From assembly GCA_037074705.1 (NCBI GenBank), contig CM073593.1, positions 13,707,001 to 13,771,000 on the forward strand: a DNA stretch of 64,000 nt, written 5' to 3'. Shown here one piece after another: positions 1 to 11,190 of this stretch (positions are counted from its first letter, which is position 1; each line of letters starts with the position of its first letter). A model generated the notes under the pieces. That model saw nothing but the letters and a program-made list of their open reading frames with translations. It ran no database searches and was not told the DNA's origin. Source of the stretch: Zhengitettix transpicula (taxonomy: Eukaryota > Arthropoda > Insecta > Orthoptera > Tetrigidae). The translations under genes and the position numbers were made by a program.

Positions 1-265
1 CCTTATATTGTGAGTAACTTATAGTCCTATAAAACTCGACAAAAAATATTATCTTTAGCTCTTCTATTACTGACGACTATTAAGTAAACTAAATTATATA
101 ATTCTCGGTTTAACGTTGCATTACATTTGTCTGTTAGTATTTGCTTGATTTTCTCTCAGATTATTTTAAGTTGATCAGTTTAAATGAATATGAGAACCAA
201 TGCTAAGATAAAATCTAATAAATAAAGCAGAGCGTTTGTTTGTGTGTTTATTTGTTTGTATGTTG
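1..265. other. AT-rich DNA, nothing recognised
   Basis: No open frame, repeat family or structured motif stands out in this stretch before the first dispersed repeat. Confidence 0.5.
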
Positions 266-269
266 CGTA

Positions 270-790
270 TACAAATCTACACCGGTGGAGTAAATTTCAT
301 ACACGTGTCCTTTGTGACAAGGAATTAAACACTGTTTGGGCAAGACACGTCTACCACTCCCAGGAGCGTGGGTGAACGGAGGTGGACAAAACATACTAAA
401 ACAGCCAATATTTGAATTTGATAAATATTTTTAGGGGTTAAAGATATTGATAATTTTTCTACCGATGTTATGTGAGTATAATTTAAACGAATTATACCAT
501 GGGGAAGGAGCACCCTTAGGGTTGGAGGTGGACGTTAAAAAATAACGCGAATACAAGCGAGATTGGAGTCAAATCAAGGATTATGGATGTCACTGACTTT
601 AATTATGACATTCAATTGGCCATTTAACCCCCAGGGGTGGGGGTAGACGGGAGAGGAAATTTTCAAACATGTTAAACGGTCGATATTTGTGTGGAATAAA
701 TATTTGTCGGGGTCAATGACATTGACATTATTTCTATCCCTTTCGGTATGAGAGGGAAGTAGGTTTAGTTTTTTGTTGTTTTTGAACAAT
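270..790 (-). repeat. Repeat family B copy 1
   Basis: Read on the minus strand, this segment has the phrases that define family B in this window: the box CGGATTTGACTCCAATCTCG (here with changes), a C-rich line close to CCCCTAAGGGTG, a block near AAATATCGRCCGTTTTARCA, and GTCAAATTGCTCCACC-like sequence at the far end. The short reading frames here (about 60-70 codons, both strands) are by-products of the repeat. The CGTTGCCCGGG end seen in other copies is not found. Confidence 0.65.
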
Positions 791-2845
791 TGAAAAAAAA
801 TTGAATATTTAATTATTTAAAACATGGTTATATTTTTAATTTTTGTCAGCTATTTGAAAATTATTAATACCATCATTTTTTATAAAAGAAAGTATTAACA
901 TGTATAGAATTTTGTAAAATATTTTATATACATGTCAATAGTTAATTATTTTTTCAGTCTCATTCCAAATCTCAAATAAAGTAACTGACTTTCTGTAACG
1001 GGATCACGCGTTAGGATTCTTTTATTTTGTTAATAAAAGACATTCAACGTCTTCAAAATATCTCAGTGAGCTTTGCATAATTCATATATACGCTCTTAAA
1101 AAGAGATAACTCTTTTGGAAATGCAGCCCGTCGTACACCGATGTTATCCTCGACGATGACGGATCGGATTGGACGCCAAACACGGATGGACCGCACGCCA
1201 CTTAGACAAGGTTAAAAGTGTAATTATTTTATACGTTGAGAATGCTACCACGTATCCGTATAATTCACGTTATCAAGACAAATATTGTTTAGAAATTCAA
1301 TGTATAGTTAAATATGGTGAAAAATAACTTTAAATAAAAGTATTACGGTATTTATGCCCTTAGAGACATTCTAAAAAGCAGATTTATTAACATTGAAACT
1401 ACATTGAATTTATTCTGAAGAATGCTGAACAATCTGTAGTATCGATCGAAATCTTAGTCAATATTTATTTCAGATTTCTTTTCAACTCTTAATGTAGAGA
1501 GAGAAAATCTTTCTTTAACAGTTTATGCTGATGTCATTAGAGTACAGCCGTTTCTTGGATTTCAGATAAGGTTTCAGTTGAGTATGTATAATGCATTACG
1601 TTGACTTATCCAGCTCATTTCTGGGAGAATAAATATTTTCTTGCGTAGAAAAGTTGTGTGTAGTTGGTCGCACCTAATGACCGTGGCAGAAGAGAAGCGC
1701 ACCTACTGAATCCTAGATTACGAGAAGGCTGGCAGTCGCGGCGGCAGTGGCCAACTTTGCTCTCCAAAGTTTATGCGTGTGGTATTTACTGCGCCACAGT
1801 TGGTAACTCTAAGGACATTAGCTAGCTGGAGATTACGGATGCGCTTTCTCGGCAACTGCTTGTAAAGTGCCACTAACGTACATCTGCTTACATATTAGCT
1901 CTCGTCTGCTTCTCCTCCGCGATGTTTCCGAAGTCTACTTCAAAAATTTGGATTTTACTCTTCATAAAGTTCTCTTTAGAGACGCAATATTGCTACTTAG
2001 ACTGTGTAAAGTTACAAGCAAATTAATGAAACCTATCCACATAAAAAATAAATTATCAGATTTAATGACAGGCTTTGTGGGAAGAAAGTAGTTCATTATG
2101 AACGTTTTAAAATACACCAGAATAGCTTTAATATTGCGGTGACAGCCCGGGTGCATTTTTTCCGAAATTAAATTATTTATTACAGTTTCTTAATCATTTA
2201 AAAAGTCTCAAGATTAATCACTTCTAGAAGTGTATAAAATTTCTAAAGATGATCTAGAATATTTTCCATTATATTTACACTTAAAATAACCATGAATAAG
2301 TTCTCACTAAAATCCTAATGATTAATCTGACTGTGTAGTTGCCTAACGTGAGTTGTCCGTGAAAAATAGCACATTTAATCTTATAGTAAATTTTTTGTGC
2401 TAAAATATGTCTTTCAGAAGGTTATTACTATAATCATAATTCAAAATATGCTTTTATCACTCATAATTTCATTTGTTTTTTCCAACAGTTTTGTGTAGAT
2501 AATTCGTGAAACCTGCATAATTTTGAAAAAGTAAAAAAATCTTTGCTCGCTTCCCGACGCCAAAATAATACATTCATCAATTTTTTACATTTAATCTGCC
2601 TAAATTAACTTTCAACAGAAACGTCAGTCAGGATGAACTTTGTGGTCAGAGACTTACCGGGACCAAATTGCGGCTAAACCTCCCCAGGCCATAGATTTTA
2701 AACAGTCATTCGTAAAGAAAACATAATTTATTTAAGATTTCAAACATTTACCGAAATGGAACAAACATATAAATTCTGGTTTAAAATTATATTTATTTTA
2801 AAAAATATCCTTGCTGAATGTACAACTCTGAGTTACTGTCTCACA
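791..2845. other. AT-rich intergenic DNA with two small GC-richer patches
   Basis: Mostly low-complexity A+T sequence. Slightly GC-richer, non-repetitive patches lie at about 1,120-1,215 and 1,660-1,865. Opposite-strand frames of 64 and 74 codons overlap at 1,867-2,156, and neither resembles a protein. No repeat of the families described here was seen. Confidence 0.4.
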
Positions 2846-2852
2846 TTAAAGA

Positions 2853-2900
2853 GTTTTTTTGATTCGAATCCCGGCACCGGGTAGAGAATATTGCATGTTC
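2853..2900 (+). repeat. tRNA-like B-box fragment
   Basis: The string GATTCGAATCCCGGCACC resembles the T-arm/B box of tRNA-derived SINEs. No A box is visible upstream, so this is at best a truncated SINE. Confidence 0.25.
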
Positions 2901-3480
2901 TTATAAAATTTAATTATAATTATAATAATAAATTATCCTAATCGCAGAACTCCCGCTGTGTTTGCAGGTACCTAGTTCAAAATAATTTAAACTTTTGTTC
3001 CAGTGTTGAAAGCAGATACAAGGAACATCATTAAAAGATCGTAGCCCTGACACATGCAGATTTAATTGATCCTGAAAACTAATAGATGTTTCCCCATAAA
3101 TCTGTCATTTTTCTCTTTATAATTGTATATCAATTACATGCATAATAATTTACCTAGTAATTATATATTTGCAATATTAAATTGAAACTATATAATTCTG
3201 ATAATGAGTATGAAATGTTTACAAAACTCGCGTAATGGTACTCACAAAATTAAATTTTGAACGCTGTAAAAATAATACCAGGGAATTGAAGTGTCTCTTG
3301 CAATTAACTTCAAGTGAAATATTTTAACATTCACTTAGAATTATCAGAAATAATAATTTAGAAAATATGATCCACTAGTACTCGGAAATTAACTGTGGTT
3401 TTATTATTTAAGAGTTACTGAAACTAACCGTTGTTTTCGGCATTAGTGAATACTGCTACTGAAAGACATTTGAGTCCAAA
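2901..3480. other. AT-rich DNA, nothing recognised
   Basis: No convincing open frame or repeat is seen. Confidence 0.4.
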
Positions 3481-4010
3481 TCAGACTGACACAAATGAAA
3501 TCCCTTTCAGTTTCCTATGAGCCTCATGGGACAGCTGAATGCTTGTGGTCGGCTAACGGCGTTACTTGCATTCAAGGGCAAATCTCTTCGTTCATGAACT
3601 TAAACTCTGTCTGAACTCGAGAAACTTGTAACATCCTCCCTCACCGCACGCAGGAGCTCTGTGATTGATTACAGCACCGACTGCTCTGTGCAGACATTAA
3701 GGAGGGGTATTAAAACGTCCATCCACTTGCCACCCCGTCCTTGCTCACGAAGCCAAAACAACCCCTCCTCACGTCTCACTACCCGAGCAGAGCCATCAAA
3801 ACGACTGCACTGAATATCCTTCGTTTTAGAACATCCCTCCCCAATAATTCCTCTCCCACGAACGTGTCTCTTCTCTTTTCCCAGCAATGTCATTCTATAC
3901 TTCCATCTCTTTCCTGCCCAAGCACTGTGTTATGTATAATTCATATTGCGGAAGGGAAGATGGAGATTATACTCAGTTATGTACCCACCAAGCGTGTATA
4001 ATATTCTAAA
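3481..4010. other. Moderate-GC unique-looking DNA with overlapping short frames
   Basis: A plus-strand frame of 86 codons (3,741-4,001) and a minus-strand frame of 74 codons (3,669-3,893) overlap on opposite strands, which usually means a lack of stops by composition. Neither has a recognisable domain or a hydrophobic signal sequence. It is listed because the base composition is higher in G+C than its surroundings and it matches none of the repeat families here. Confidence 0.25.
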
Positions 4011-4053
4011 TAATGGATTACTTGGGGTGGCTTTATGTGGTTTTTGCGAAATG

Positions 4054-4443
4054 TCAACTCGACAAATCGTTGACAGTTTTCGTTTGCCCGTAAATTGCTA
4101 TTAGATTGCCGTTAAGAGCAGAGAAATAAATTCTTACGTCACTAGGGACTTGTTTGGAGATCAATGATGCACGAGAATGGAATCTTTTATGATGAACAAA
4201 CCCAAGAATCATCGTGTGGGAAATACTCAAAAACCTTTCAACTAATCGAAGTAGTGATGTTAGTGAAAATAAAGTAAAAAGTAAAAAAATGTAGGAAAAG
4301 CTAACGCATACTCCCTTAAAAAACAAATGTTTATTATTATTAAATATGACTTGAAATGTAAATATAAAAACGGCTTGTGCTTGCAGATTCTTCTGAGAAC
4401 ATTGATATAATGAAAATTTCGCTGTCAATCGGTATCCGACCAA
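4054..4443 (-). CDS. Hypothetical 129-codon frame, doubtful
   Basis: This is one of the longest uninterrupted frames in the window, but it can only start at a TTG near the upstream stop; the first ATG is internal. The translation has a hydrophobic Phe/Leu-rich stretch near the middle and a basic segment (HHKRFHSRAS) after it. No motif is recognised. Its upstream end runs into repeat family A copy 1, which suggests a chance frame in repeat-adjacent DNA. No neighbour supports a gene here. Confidence 0.12.
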   Translation of the reverse strand: MVGYRLTAKFSLYQCSQKNLQAQAVFIFTFQVIFNNNKHLFFKGVCVSFSYIFLLFTLFSLTSLLRLVERFLSISHTMILGFVHHKRFHSRASLISKQVPSDVRIYFSALNGNLIAIYGQTKTVNDLSS

Positions 4444-4640
4444 CCTGATGCAGGATTTTGTAGGGTTTGTCCTGCGAATTCCGTGTAGGGTACTTAAACC
4501 AGGGTCCGACGTGTCTAGTTAACCCGTGGCTACCTTCCTCTGTCCTCCCGTATCCCCGCTTTCAAATCACTTCCTATGCTATTAAAGGGAAGTTGCCACC
4601 TGGTTGATTACCCTCATGTAGTCTGTTACTCAAAAAGAAA
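4435..4640 (+). repeat. Repeat family A copy 1 (3' part)
   Basis: It begins near CCTGATGCAGGATTTTGTAG and ends with CTATTAAAGGGAAGTTGCCACC, a CTCATGTAG phrase and GTTACTCAAAAAG. Family A is defined by these phrases in at least seven places in the window. The A-rich simple tail after GTTAC is typical of SINE or other non-LTR-type insertions, but no protein or RNA polymerase III promoter was recognised. Confidence 0.75.
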
Positions 4641-4882
4641 GAAAGAAGAATAAGTAGACCTGTTGAACTGTATCTGTGGATGAAACCGGACCTCATGGAT
4701 CAAGTACCCAAAAAGTTTGTCCTCCCGACGCCCTTAATATATCACAAGTTTTCCGCGACGTTCCAAGGCAAAAAATTGGTCTATTTAATGCATTTTAAAT
4801 CCTTAATATTTTAAAAAAATATTAATAATATAAACTCAAAGAAATCTAGGAAATTTTTATTTAAGCCTGAATCATAGTAAAG

Positions 4883-5030
4883 TTTAATTAAGGAAAATGG
4901 ATGGAGAAAAGTCGACCGGATCGGAAATCGAACCCAGGACCTTCCTATGACCAGTGTCCCGGTAAGCGAAAGTTCCTGGGTTCGATTCCCGGTCAGGTCA
5001 AAATTTTTCTATCCATATTCCTTAATTAAA
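4883..5030. repeat. Foldback repeat with tRNA-like arms
   Basis: The left arm (about 4,883-4,943) and right arm (about 4,970-5,030) are inverted copies. Each carries a B-box-like string (GGTTCGATTCC or its complement) and ends in TTAATTAAGG-like sequence. About 26 bases separate the arms. The arms resemble the T-arm half of the SINE copies at 27.0-27.4 kb, so this may be two truncated SINE 3' halves joined head to head. Confidence 0.7.
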
Positions 5031-7224
5031 AAGACGCGTATTTTAAATTCACAATTTATTGAAGAGGCATAATTAAAACAATTATATGGATGGATGTTCT
5101 TGTGACTCACTAAACAATTTCACAAATCTCAGAATCAAAGTGACTAACAAAAACCCTCATCTCCTGTTACACGTTAATTTTCACACGTGCCATACTTTTT
5201 ATGAAAGCAACCGCCGAAGTTGCAGATCCGCATAAAGAAAGTTACAAATGTAATTAATGTTCTTTAAGAAGCGCATATACATATTTTAATAATATCTTAA
5301 ATTTGTGAGTTCCATGATGCATTCAATGCATTTTCGTAAAACAACTCCATAAAATTTTCTCCTCCTAAAGATGTAAATTCACTTGGAGGTTTATCTCATA
5401 ACTGGCCTTCAATCCATACGAATTCCCCCATATTATTTGAGTAAAAGTATTTTTCGGTCCATTTGATAAGTTGTGATAAGTGATCATCAAAAACAGTTTT
5501 TATATTGCAAAACACATTAACTTAATCGGAAATTACAAAATGGTGCAACATGGGAAAAACATTTAAAAAACTGAAAATTAGTCTATTATGCAAAATACTG
5601 TACAGTATATATTTTTTGTATCACAACGGATCACAAACATAGGTCAGAGAATTTTTAATTATCTTGTGAAACCTTTTACTGGGCTGAATGTGTCTAATGT
5701 GATATTCTGGCGGCGCCCCTGAAACACAGCCACGCCGCGACGCATAGTTTGTCATACTACATTTATTTTGTAAATATCACCATCATTTCATGAATTTCAC
5801 AACTCGGTATCAAAATCGTTATTTTCGATTACTACATGGATAGTTTACATTTTAGTGGCGTTACGGGTTTGAATATATATTAGTACGACATAAATGTTAT
5901 ATAATAAAAAGTTTCCAAAAATGAAATGTCACTCATAAAATAGCTATAAGATTCAACTGTACATATATGCACTTTGAACACGTTAAAATAATTAACATAA
6001 TGAAACAACCGACATGAAATATTTCTACACAACGAAAACTAATTATTTTAATCCCCGAGACCTTAAAGTATTTGAAATTAAATTAGTACACAGTATTTTA
6101 CTACTAATCGGTTATTCTTATTATAATTCTATAGGTTATTTTAGTAACTGTCCTGTTCCATTACCTCAATACATATTCTCGAATATTGTTTATTTCTTTG
6201 AAAATTCTGGTGAAATACAACAATTTCTACATTAGAAAACCATAATAATATTTGTTTTTGGACGAAACTAATATTAAAGTAATAATACCACTTTCAGATT
6301 TATTTTTACGTATTTAATTGATGCTTCAAAATTTAATTTCATATTCTGTGAAATCGTGGAGAACGTCATTCATTTTTATATTTGTCTTTATTTAATTTTC
6401 AATTTCGAATTCTTAATTATCAACTATGTATATAAAACCGTAGTACTGTGTACAAAATAAATAATTGATTCTTTGTTAGCTTTAATCATTTCCAATGACA
6501 ACACCGAATAAATTTAGCATTAAAATTTAAGACAGCGGTGGAACATCAATGGTCGAAGAAAGACCAGCGGTTCCTAAATATTTAATTGGTCTGGACACTC
6601 AACAAATCCCATTTATTTTCTAGAACCCTACATTCAATGACAACAAATGAAAGACGCTGCAATTTAAAATAAGAGTAAAAAAACCTTCAATGAGAATATT
6701 TCAAGCAAAATTATCGTGAAGAATATTATATTAATAATTGTTTTAATGTAAGTTTTTACGTCCAAAAGTTCCAATACGGACACCTGGAGCAGAATTCGAG
6801 GAACCCTGCTGACTTTTCAAAGGAACCCTTTGTGTTCCTAAGAATCCACTTTACGAATCTCTGGTCGAGTTAATAGATAACATCCTTTCTTGGAAAAACT
6901 GCATTCCAATAGACACCTGCGGTTATCCTTATTTAAATTATATTCGTCCCAAATTCATATGCTGGTCTTCATGTCCAGTGGAGTTTGTGAAAATTTGTGA
7001 TTTTAAAATACAAGTGCAAATTTGTTGACGTAATTACGAAAGATGCGTGATAAATATCACTAAAATTTGTATTTACATGCATTTCCTCGAAACATCTGCA
7101 CTTAATTAATAGGTCATAAATTATATAGTAAAGAAATTGTAGATAATGACGCGATTGCGAAATTATTTTTGAATGTACAACAGATCCGTATATTATTTAG
7201 TATTGTTGTATATTTTAAAACCTA
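5031..7224. other. AT-rich intergenic DNA
   Basis: A 73-codon plus-strand frame at 6,014-6,235 starts with ATG but is rich in Tyr, Asn, Ile and Phe, as expected of chance frames in AT-rich DNA. No repeat family or domain is recognised in the remaining sequence. Confidence 0.4.
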
Positions 7225-7725
7225 GGCGCCCAATGTTACCCGGGTTGTCATAACATCAGCGACATCCATAACCCCGGATTCGACTCCAATTTCGGTTATT
7301 TACCCGCTTTTTTTATGTAACGTCCTTCCATCCAATAAAGGTGCTTCCCGTCCATGCCAAAAGGATTTGAAGTTATTCACAAAAATGTCTGGAGAAACTC
7401 TGTGCATCTTTCTGAACCTGAAAAATTTTATTTCCACAAAAAAAACCGGCGCTGGGGATTAAAGGGCAATTTGTTGAATGAGATAATTAAACATAGCGAC
7501 ATCAATAACTTTGGATTCGATTCTAATCTCGGTTGTTTTCGCTTTATTTTTGTGTAAAGCCCACTCCTAAGGGTGTTCCCCTCCAATAGAGAAATGGATA
7601 GAAACAACACTATCAAACTCAATGACCCCTAAAATATTTATTCGACGCAAAAATTGGAGGTTTTAGCGTGTTTGAAAATTTCCACCCCACCCCAATGGCA
7701 TAGAATTGACGTTAAACCACGATCA
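7225..7725 (+). repeat. Repeat family B copy 2
   Basis: It opens with a CCAATGTTACCCGGGTTG end that resembles the CGGCGTTGCCCGGG end of other copies. Two tandem copies of the box ATCCATAACCCCGGATTCGA follow (about 7,265 and 7,500), then the TCCATGC line, the ATTCGACGCAAAAATTGGAG block and the C-rich CCACCCCACCCC line. The two internal box copies are about 240 bases apart. Confidence 0.7.
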
Positions 7726-8039
7726 GAAATAGTAAGAGTTCATGTTAAACTTAAAAAGAAACAATCGGAGTCACGATGAAGAGTGGTTGAGTTTACGATG
7801 CAGTAAATCATCTGTGAAAACTGACCCATTTAGATACAGAATAACTAACGAATTGTTTTTGGATGGTAATAAGGAACAATAGTACATTGAACGAATACCA
7901 AACTAGTTCTATTTATCTTATTTAAATATTTCGATATGAAATTTTTCTTCCTTCATTCCCTGATTGAAAATATAACCCTTAAAATTAATTCGTTTTATAT
8001 ATTACGCCACGATTTCAGTTCAACTATTGCAATCTCACA

Positions 8040-8330
8040 TTAACAGAAAAATTACTATAAAATATTCAGCGCGCCATTGAATTCGGTTTATCTCCGTTGT
8101 TTTATACTTATCTGCGGGTCTGATACAAGAAATAAAACATTAGCAACCAAGTTAATGTTTAACATTTTCGACGAGCACTTTTATCCCGGAAATATATGCA
8201 AATTAACACATTCGGTTAGAGGGAGACAATAAAATTCGTTAATTGAGGTACAGGAGGGAACAAAGTGATAAAGATAAGCAGTGTGATTAGTGGTGGCGAT
8301 AAAAGAGGATAGTACGCATTAAGGGAGGAG
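8040..8330. promoter_or_regulatory. Candidate regulatory cluster: GATA-type sites and an octamer
   Basis: Within about 290 bases there are TTATCTG, TTATCCC, GTGATAAAG, AGATAAGCAG and GCGATAAAAG (GATA-factor type cores), plus an ATGCAAAT octamer in ATATGCAAATTAAC. The stretch is less AT-biased than its neighbours and belongs to no repeat family noted here. A regulatory role is inference only; such cores also occur by chance in AT-rich DNA. Confidence 0.25.
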
Positions 8331-9110
8331 TTTGAATATTTCAAGACGCCGCCGGCGCCATTGCTTCCGAGCGATTGACTTCAAGTTATTAGCGAGTTCT
8401 ACACTTCCGTTAAATAAAGTGCACGGAAGCTGGAAAAAAAAAGTTTCCTCTGGTGTGAACCATAATCGTCAATGTAACGAAGCTAATTCAAACCTATGTT
8501 GCTATTTTGTTTGGAATGATTTTAAACTTAAATAACTTTCAATTCAGCAATTTCCAAGTTCAATTTACTATCGTCTGAAGATTTAATACACTGTAAAACT
8601 GAATGGGAAAGCTAAAATTACCAGTGGTAAGGGGCACCAGACCATGGAAACGATAACCAGTACATTTATTTGAAGTCCGTCATTCGATATTTTGAATGAT
8701 TTGTTTGTTGGTGTTGATTATTTCAGAGATGACTAAAGAGATTTGTCACTTGATACTTGTTCTCTGTTCGGGGTTAATTGTAGTAATCTGTTCAGCATAG
8801 TTTACTTCTGAATTGTCACTATGATGTCAACAGATTTCTTTTACATATCGCAAATATTGATGAAACCTCTGACGAAAAAAATTAAAATTGTTAGGCCGTA
8901 CTCTTTTTGAGAAATAAGATTTTCCTCGAAATTACAGTAAATTACTTTACTATTTCTCTAAATAGTTATAATTAATTTTTCTTAAATCTATATGGTAGTT
9001 TCTGTCTCATACTTTAACAACGTTTTTCCTTTACGCAGAAAAACCTTTTATAATGCAGAGTCGATATGTGTTTTTAGGAATTTTAGCAAATTCCAAAAAA
9101 ATACAATTGT
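8331..9110. other. No gene recognised
   Basis: A 67-codon plus-strand frame at 8,332-8,535 begins with an Arg-rich run and has only a TTG start. The rest is AT-rich and featureless. Confidence 0.35.
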
Positions 9111-9114
9111 AAAT

Positions 9115-9345
9115 GATGCTGAGAGGACGCAGCATTCCTTTCTCCATGGCTCGACCAGTTTAGGAGGCAGCTGGCCGACTATTCCATTAATAATTACGGA
9201 CAACTCTTCCCATTCCCCCAAGGTCTGCGACCCCGGAACATACATCTCTCAAACCAAACCAATGTGCCTTGGCTTCTGGGAATCTTAGTTCAAAAAGTAG
9301 AGAGGGAAGAACGTATCCTCAAAGGTAGTCCCTTCCGTCTTTCCA
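9115..9345 (-). repeat. Repeat family A copy 2 (5' part)
   Basis: On the minus strand this contains the 5' phrases of family A: AGGTCTGCGACCCCGG (as complement), TCGGCCAGCTGCCTCCTAAA and the TGCGTCC line. The 3' half (CTATTAAAGGG...GTTAC) is missing. The 65-98 codon frames on both strands here are shadows of the repeat. Confidence 0.7.
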
Positions 9346-10340
9346 GGAAGGTTTCATCTGTAAGAACAGATGTGGAAAAAAATATTACATAAAAAAAGAA
9401 ATCAACATTTTTTTCATCAGGAGTTTTTTCATAACGTCAAGTTTGGCAAACCAGTATTTAAAAAGCACCCGAAATCTTTTAAAAATATATTGAAAACAAC
9501 CTGTTTCTTCCATAGAAACGAAGCTGCTTTTATCAGTTTGTACGTTCTCAATTGAGCTCAAATTAATTAACTGAGAGGCAATTGTTGATGATAGAGTTCA
9601 TGGCAGTCGCCTTCAGTTCATTAAGATGAAACAACTCCATCTTCTGCACGACTTCCCCCGTACCAGATGGCGTTGTATTTAATATTTCAATTAATTTGCT
9701 AATTATTCGACCTAACTTTTGAATGTTCCACGCCTCTTCTGATAATTAACGACTTATTTGTTACTCGTGCTTTGGTAAGCCACATACAAGAACAATGTTT
9801 TAGACTGCACCTTATATGTATAAAACATAAACAGATTTTAAAATTCCAAGAAGAAATTAATGTTACTAATGACTAACATACTTCCTTGAACAGTAATTGC
9901 CAATTCTGTATCACTCTAAGGTAAGTCTCTAAATATAATATTGTAACTAAATTGTTATTGGTTCAAAAAGAGAATATGTATACCCTTACGAATCAGTTGG
10001 AAATAGCATAAATAAACCTAATTTCCATTAAAAAAACTTTTAAAAAATTATTTCTGGCCTTCTAATTTGGTTACAAGTAGTCCTTAAAACCTAGTTGTGT
10101 TAATTATAATAAATACTTTCATGTAATTCTGGCTTTTAATTATTTAGAACAAATTATATGTACCATATAAACCAACACACTAATCAAATTTATCATTCGT
10201 AGTAATGTAGTGGTAGGTTTCTAAATGATGAAGTAACGGATAGTTTATAGAACTAGTGTTCAGTTAGCCTGACAAAACAATCTAATCCCTTAATCTCAGT
10301 TAAACATGGTTTACGGTAATTCCCCCTAGGAACGTCAAGG
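9346..10340. other. AT-rich DNA, nothing recognised
   Basis: It contains a 61-codon plus-strand frame rich in Lys, Phe and His with no recognisable feature, and otherwise low-complexity A+T sequence. Confidence 0.4.
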
Positions 10341-10380
10341 ATTGAGATACTTGGCAGTTACCTTCGTTGATATCTGGCCG

Positions 10381-10764
10381 TTAACGTGTGGCACCCTCGA
10401 TCTCTCCGGGTCCTCTCGAAACTGCAAGTGTCCTCTCGAAACTGAAAGTTGGGGCTGCACGTCCGTCGCTGGCGACGGTTTGTCCTTCTCTGTCCTTAGT
10501 TTTCTTTACAGCCTCCGCGCTGGATGTCAAAAATCGATCGTCTCGATCTTCTTTGGATCGATCTTTCCTGAACCAAGAAATGACATTGGTTCAGGCAGTC
10601 ACGTGTTAACTCAAATTTCTGGGATTTTCAGAGAGACGTTTCCCACGGTGTGACAGTCCAAGTAACTTCCGAGGGTCAACATCATACGTGTCCAATTCCA
10701 GGCTGAAGGTATTATCTCCCCGTCTCTGCGGCGCCTGCTCAAATTCCAACTTACCAAGCTCTCA
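10381..10764 (-). pseudogene. Decayed coding segment or exon remnant, family unknown
   Basis: On the minus strand one frame runs for 128 codons and is interrupted only by a TAA (10,606-10,608) and a TGA (10,591-10,593) five codons apart. The first part (about 50 residues) reads like globular protein and includes FSLELDTYDVDPRKLLG and a GKR tribasic-like site. The second part (69 residues) is rich in charged residues (SWFRKDRSKEDRDDRF, then EAVKKTKDREG) and ends at TAA. Composition is GC-richer than the flanks and no repeat family was recognised. A GTAAGT splice-donor-like string lies at the upstream edge (10,749-10,754). No ATG fits the frame. It could be an inactivated exon, a retrocopy fragment or a decayed mobile-element gene. 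A 103-codon frame on the opposite strand overlaps it and could instead be the real signal. I do not recognise the family. Confidence 0.35.
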
Positions 10765-10884
10765 ACCCTTGCTAATATCTAATTATATTAAAATGAAACA
10801 TATATATATATGTATCAATAATAAAACTATCGCGCTGCAGTAAAGAGTATCACATGACAATTTACATCGCAAATTGAAGGCCAA
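10765..10884. other. Short AT-rich spacer
   Basis: It contains a brief (TA)n run near 10,800 and nothing else. Confidence 0.4.
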
Positions 10885-11190
10885 ACCCATTATAAAATCT
10901 AATAAATAAAATAGACTGTGTCGGAAACAAACATTGTGGTGATATGACACGGGTACCAATTCCAAGGGTGGGGTGGACATTTTCAAACATGCTAAAACTG
11001 CCGATATTTGCGTCGGATAAAAAATATTTCACTATCAATTTGATTGATAGTGTTTCTCCCAAACTTGTTTGTGTATATTTCCAACCCTTTTCGGCATAGG
11101 AGGGGAGCACCCTTAGGGGTGGGGGTAGTGGGACATTACATAAAAATTACGCGAGAACAACCGAGATTAGATTCAAATCCATGCGTTTAT
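10885..11190 (-). repeat. Repeat family B copy 3
   Basis: On the minus strand it contains the C-rich CCCCTAAGGGTGCTCCCC line, the GAAAAGGGTTGGAAAT phrase, the TTTTATCCGACGCAAATATC block and the TCTAATCTCGGTTGTTCTCG box in family order. No terminal CGTTGCCCGGG string was seen. Confidence 0.65.

Noticed and set aside
9048..9288. Opposite-strand frames of 65 and 98 codons
   Set aside because: Most of both lies in repeat family A copy 2, and matching frames recur in the copy at 24.1-24.4 kb with the repeat.
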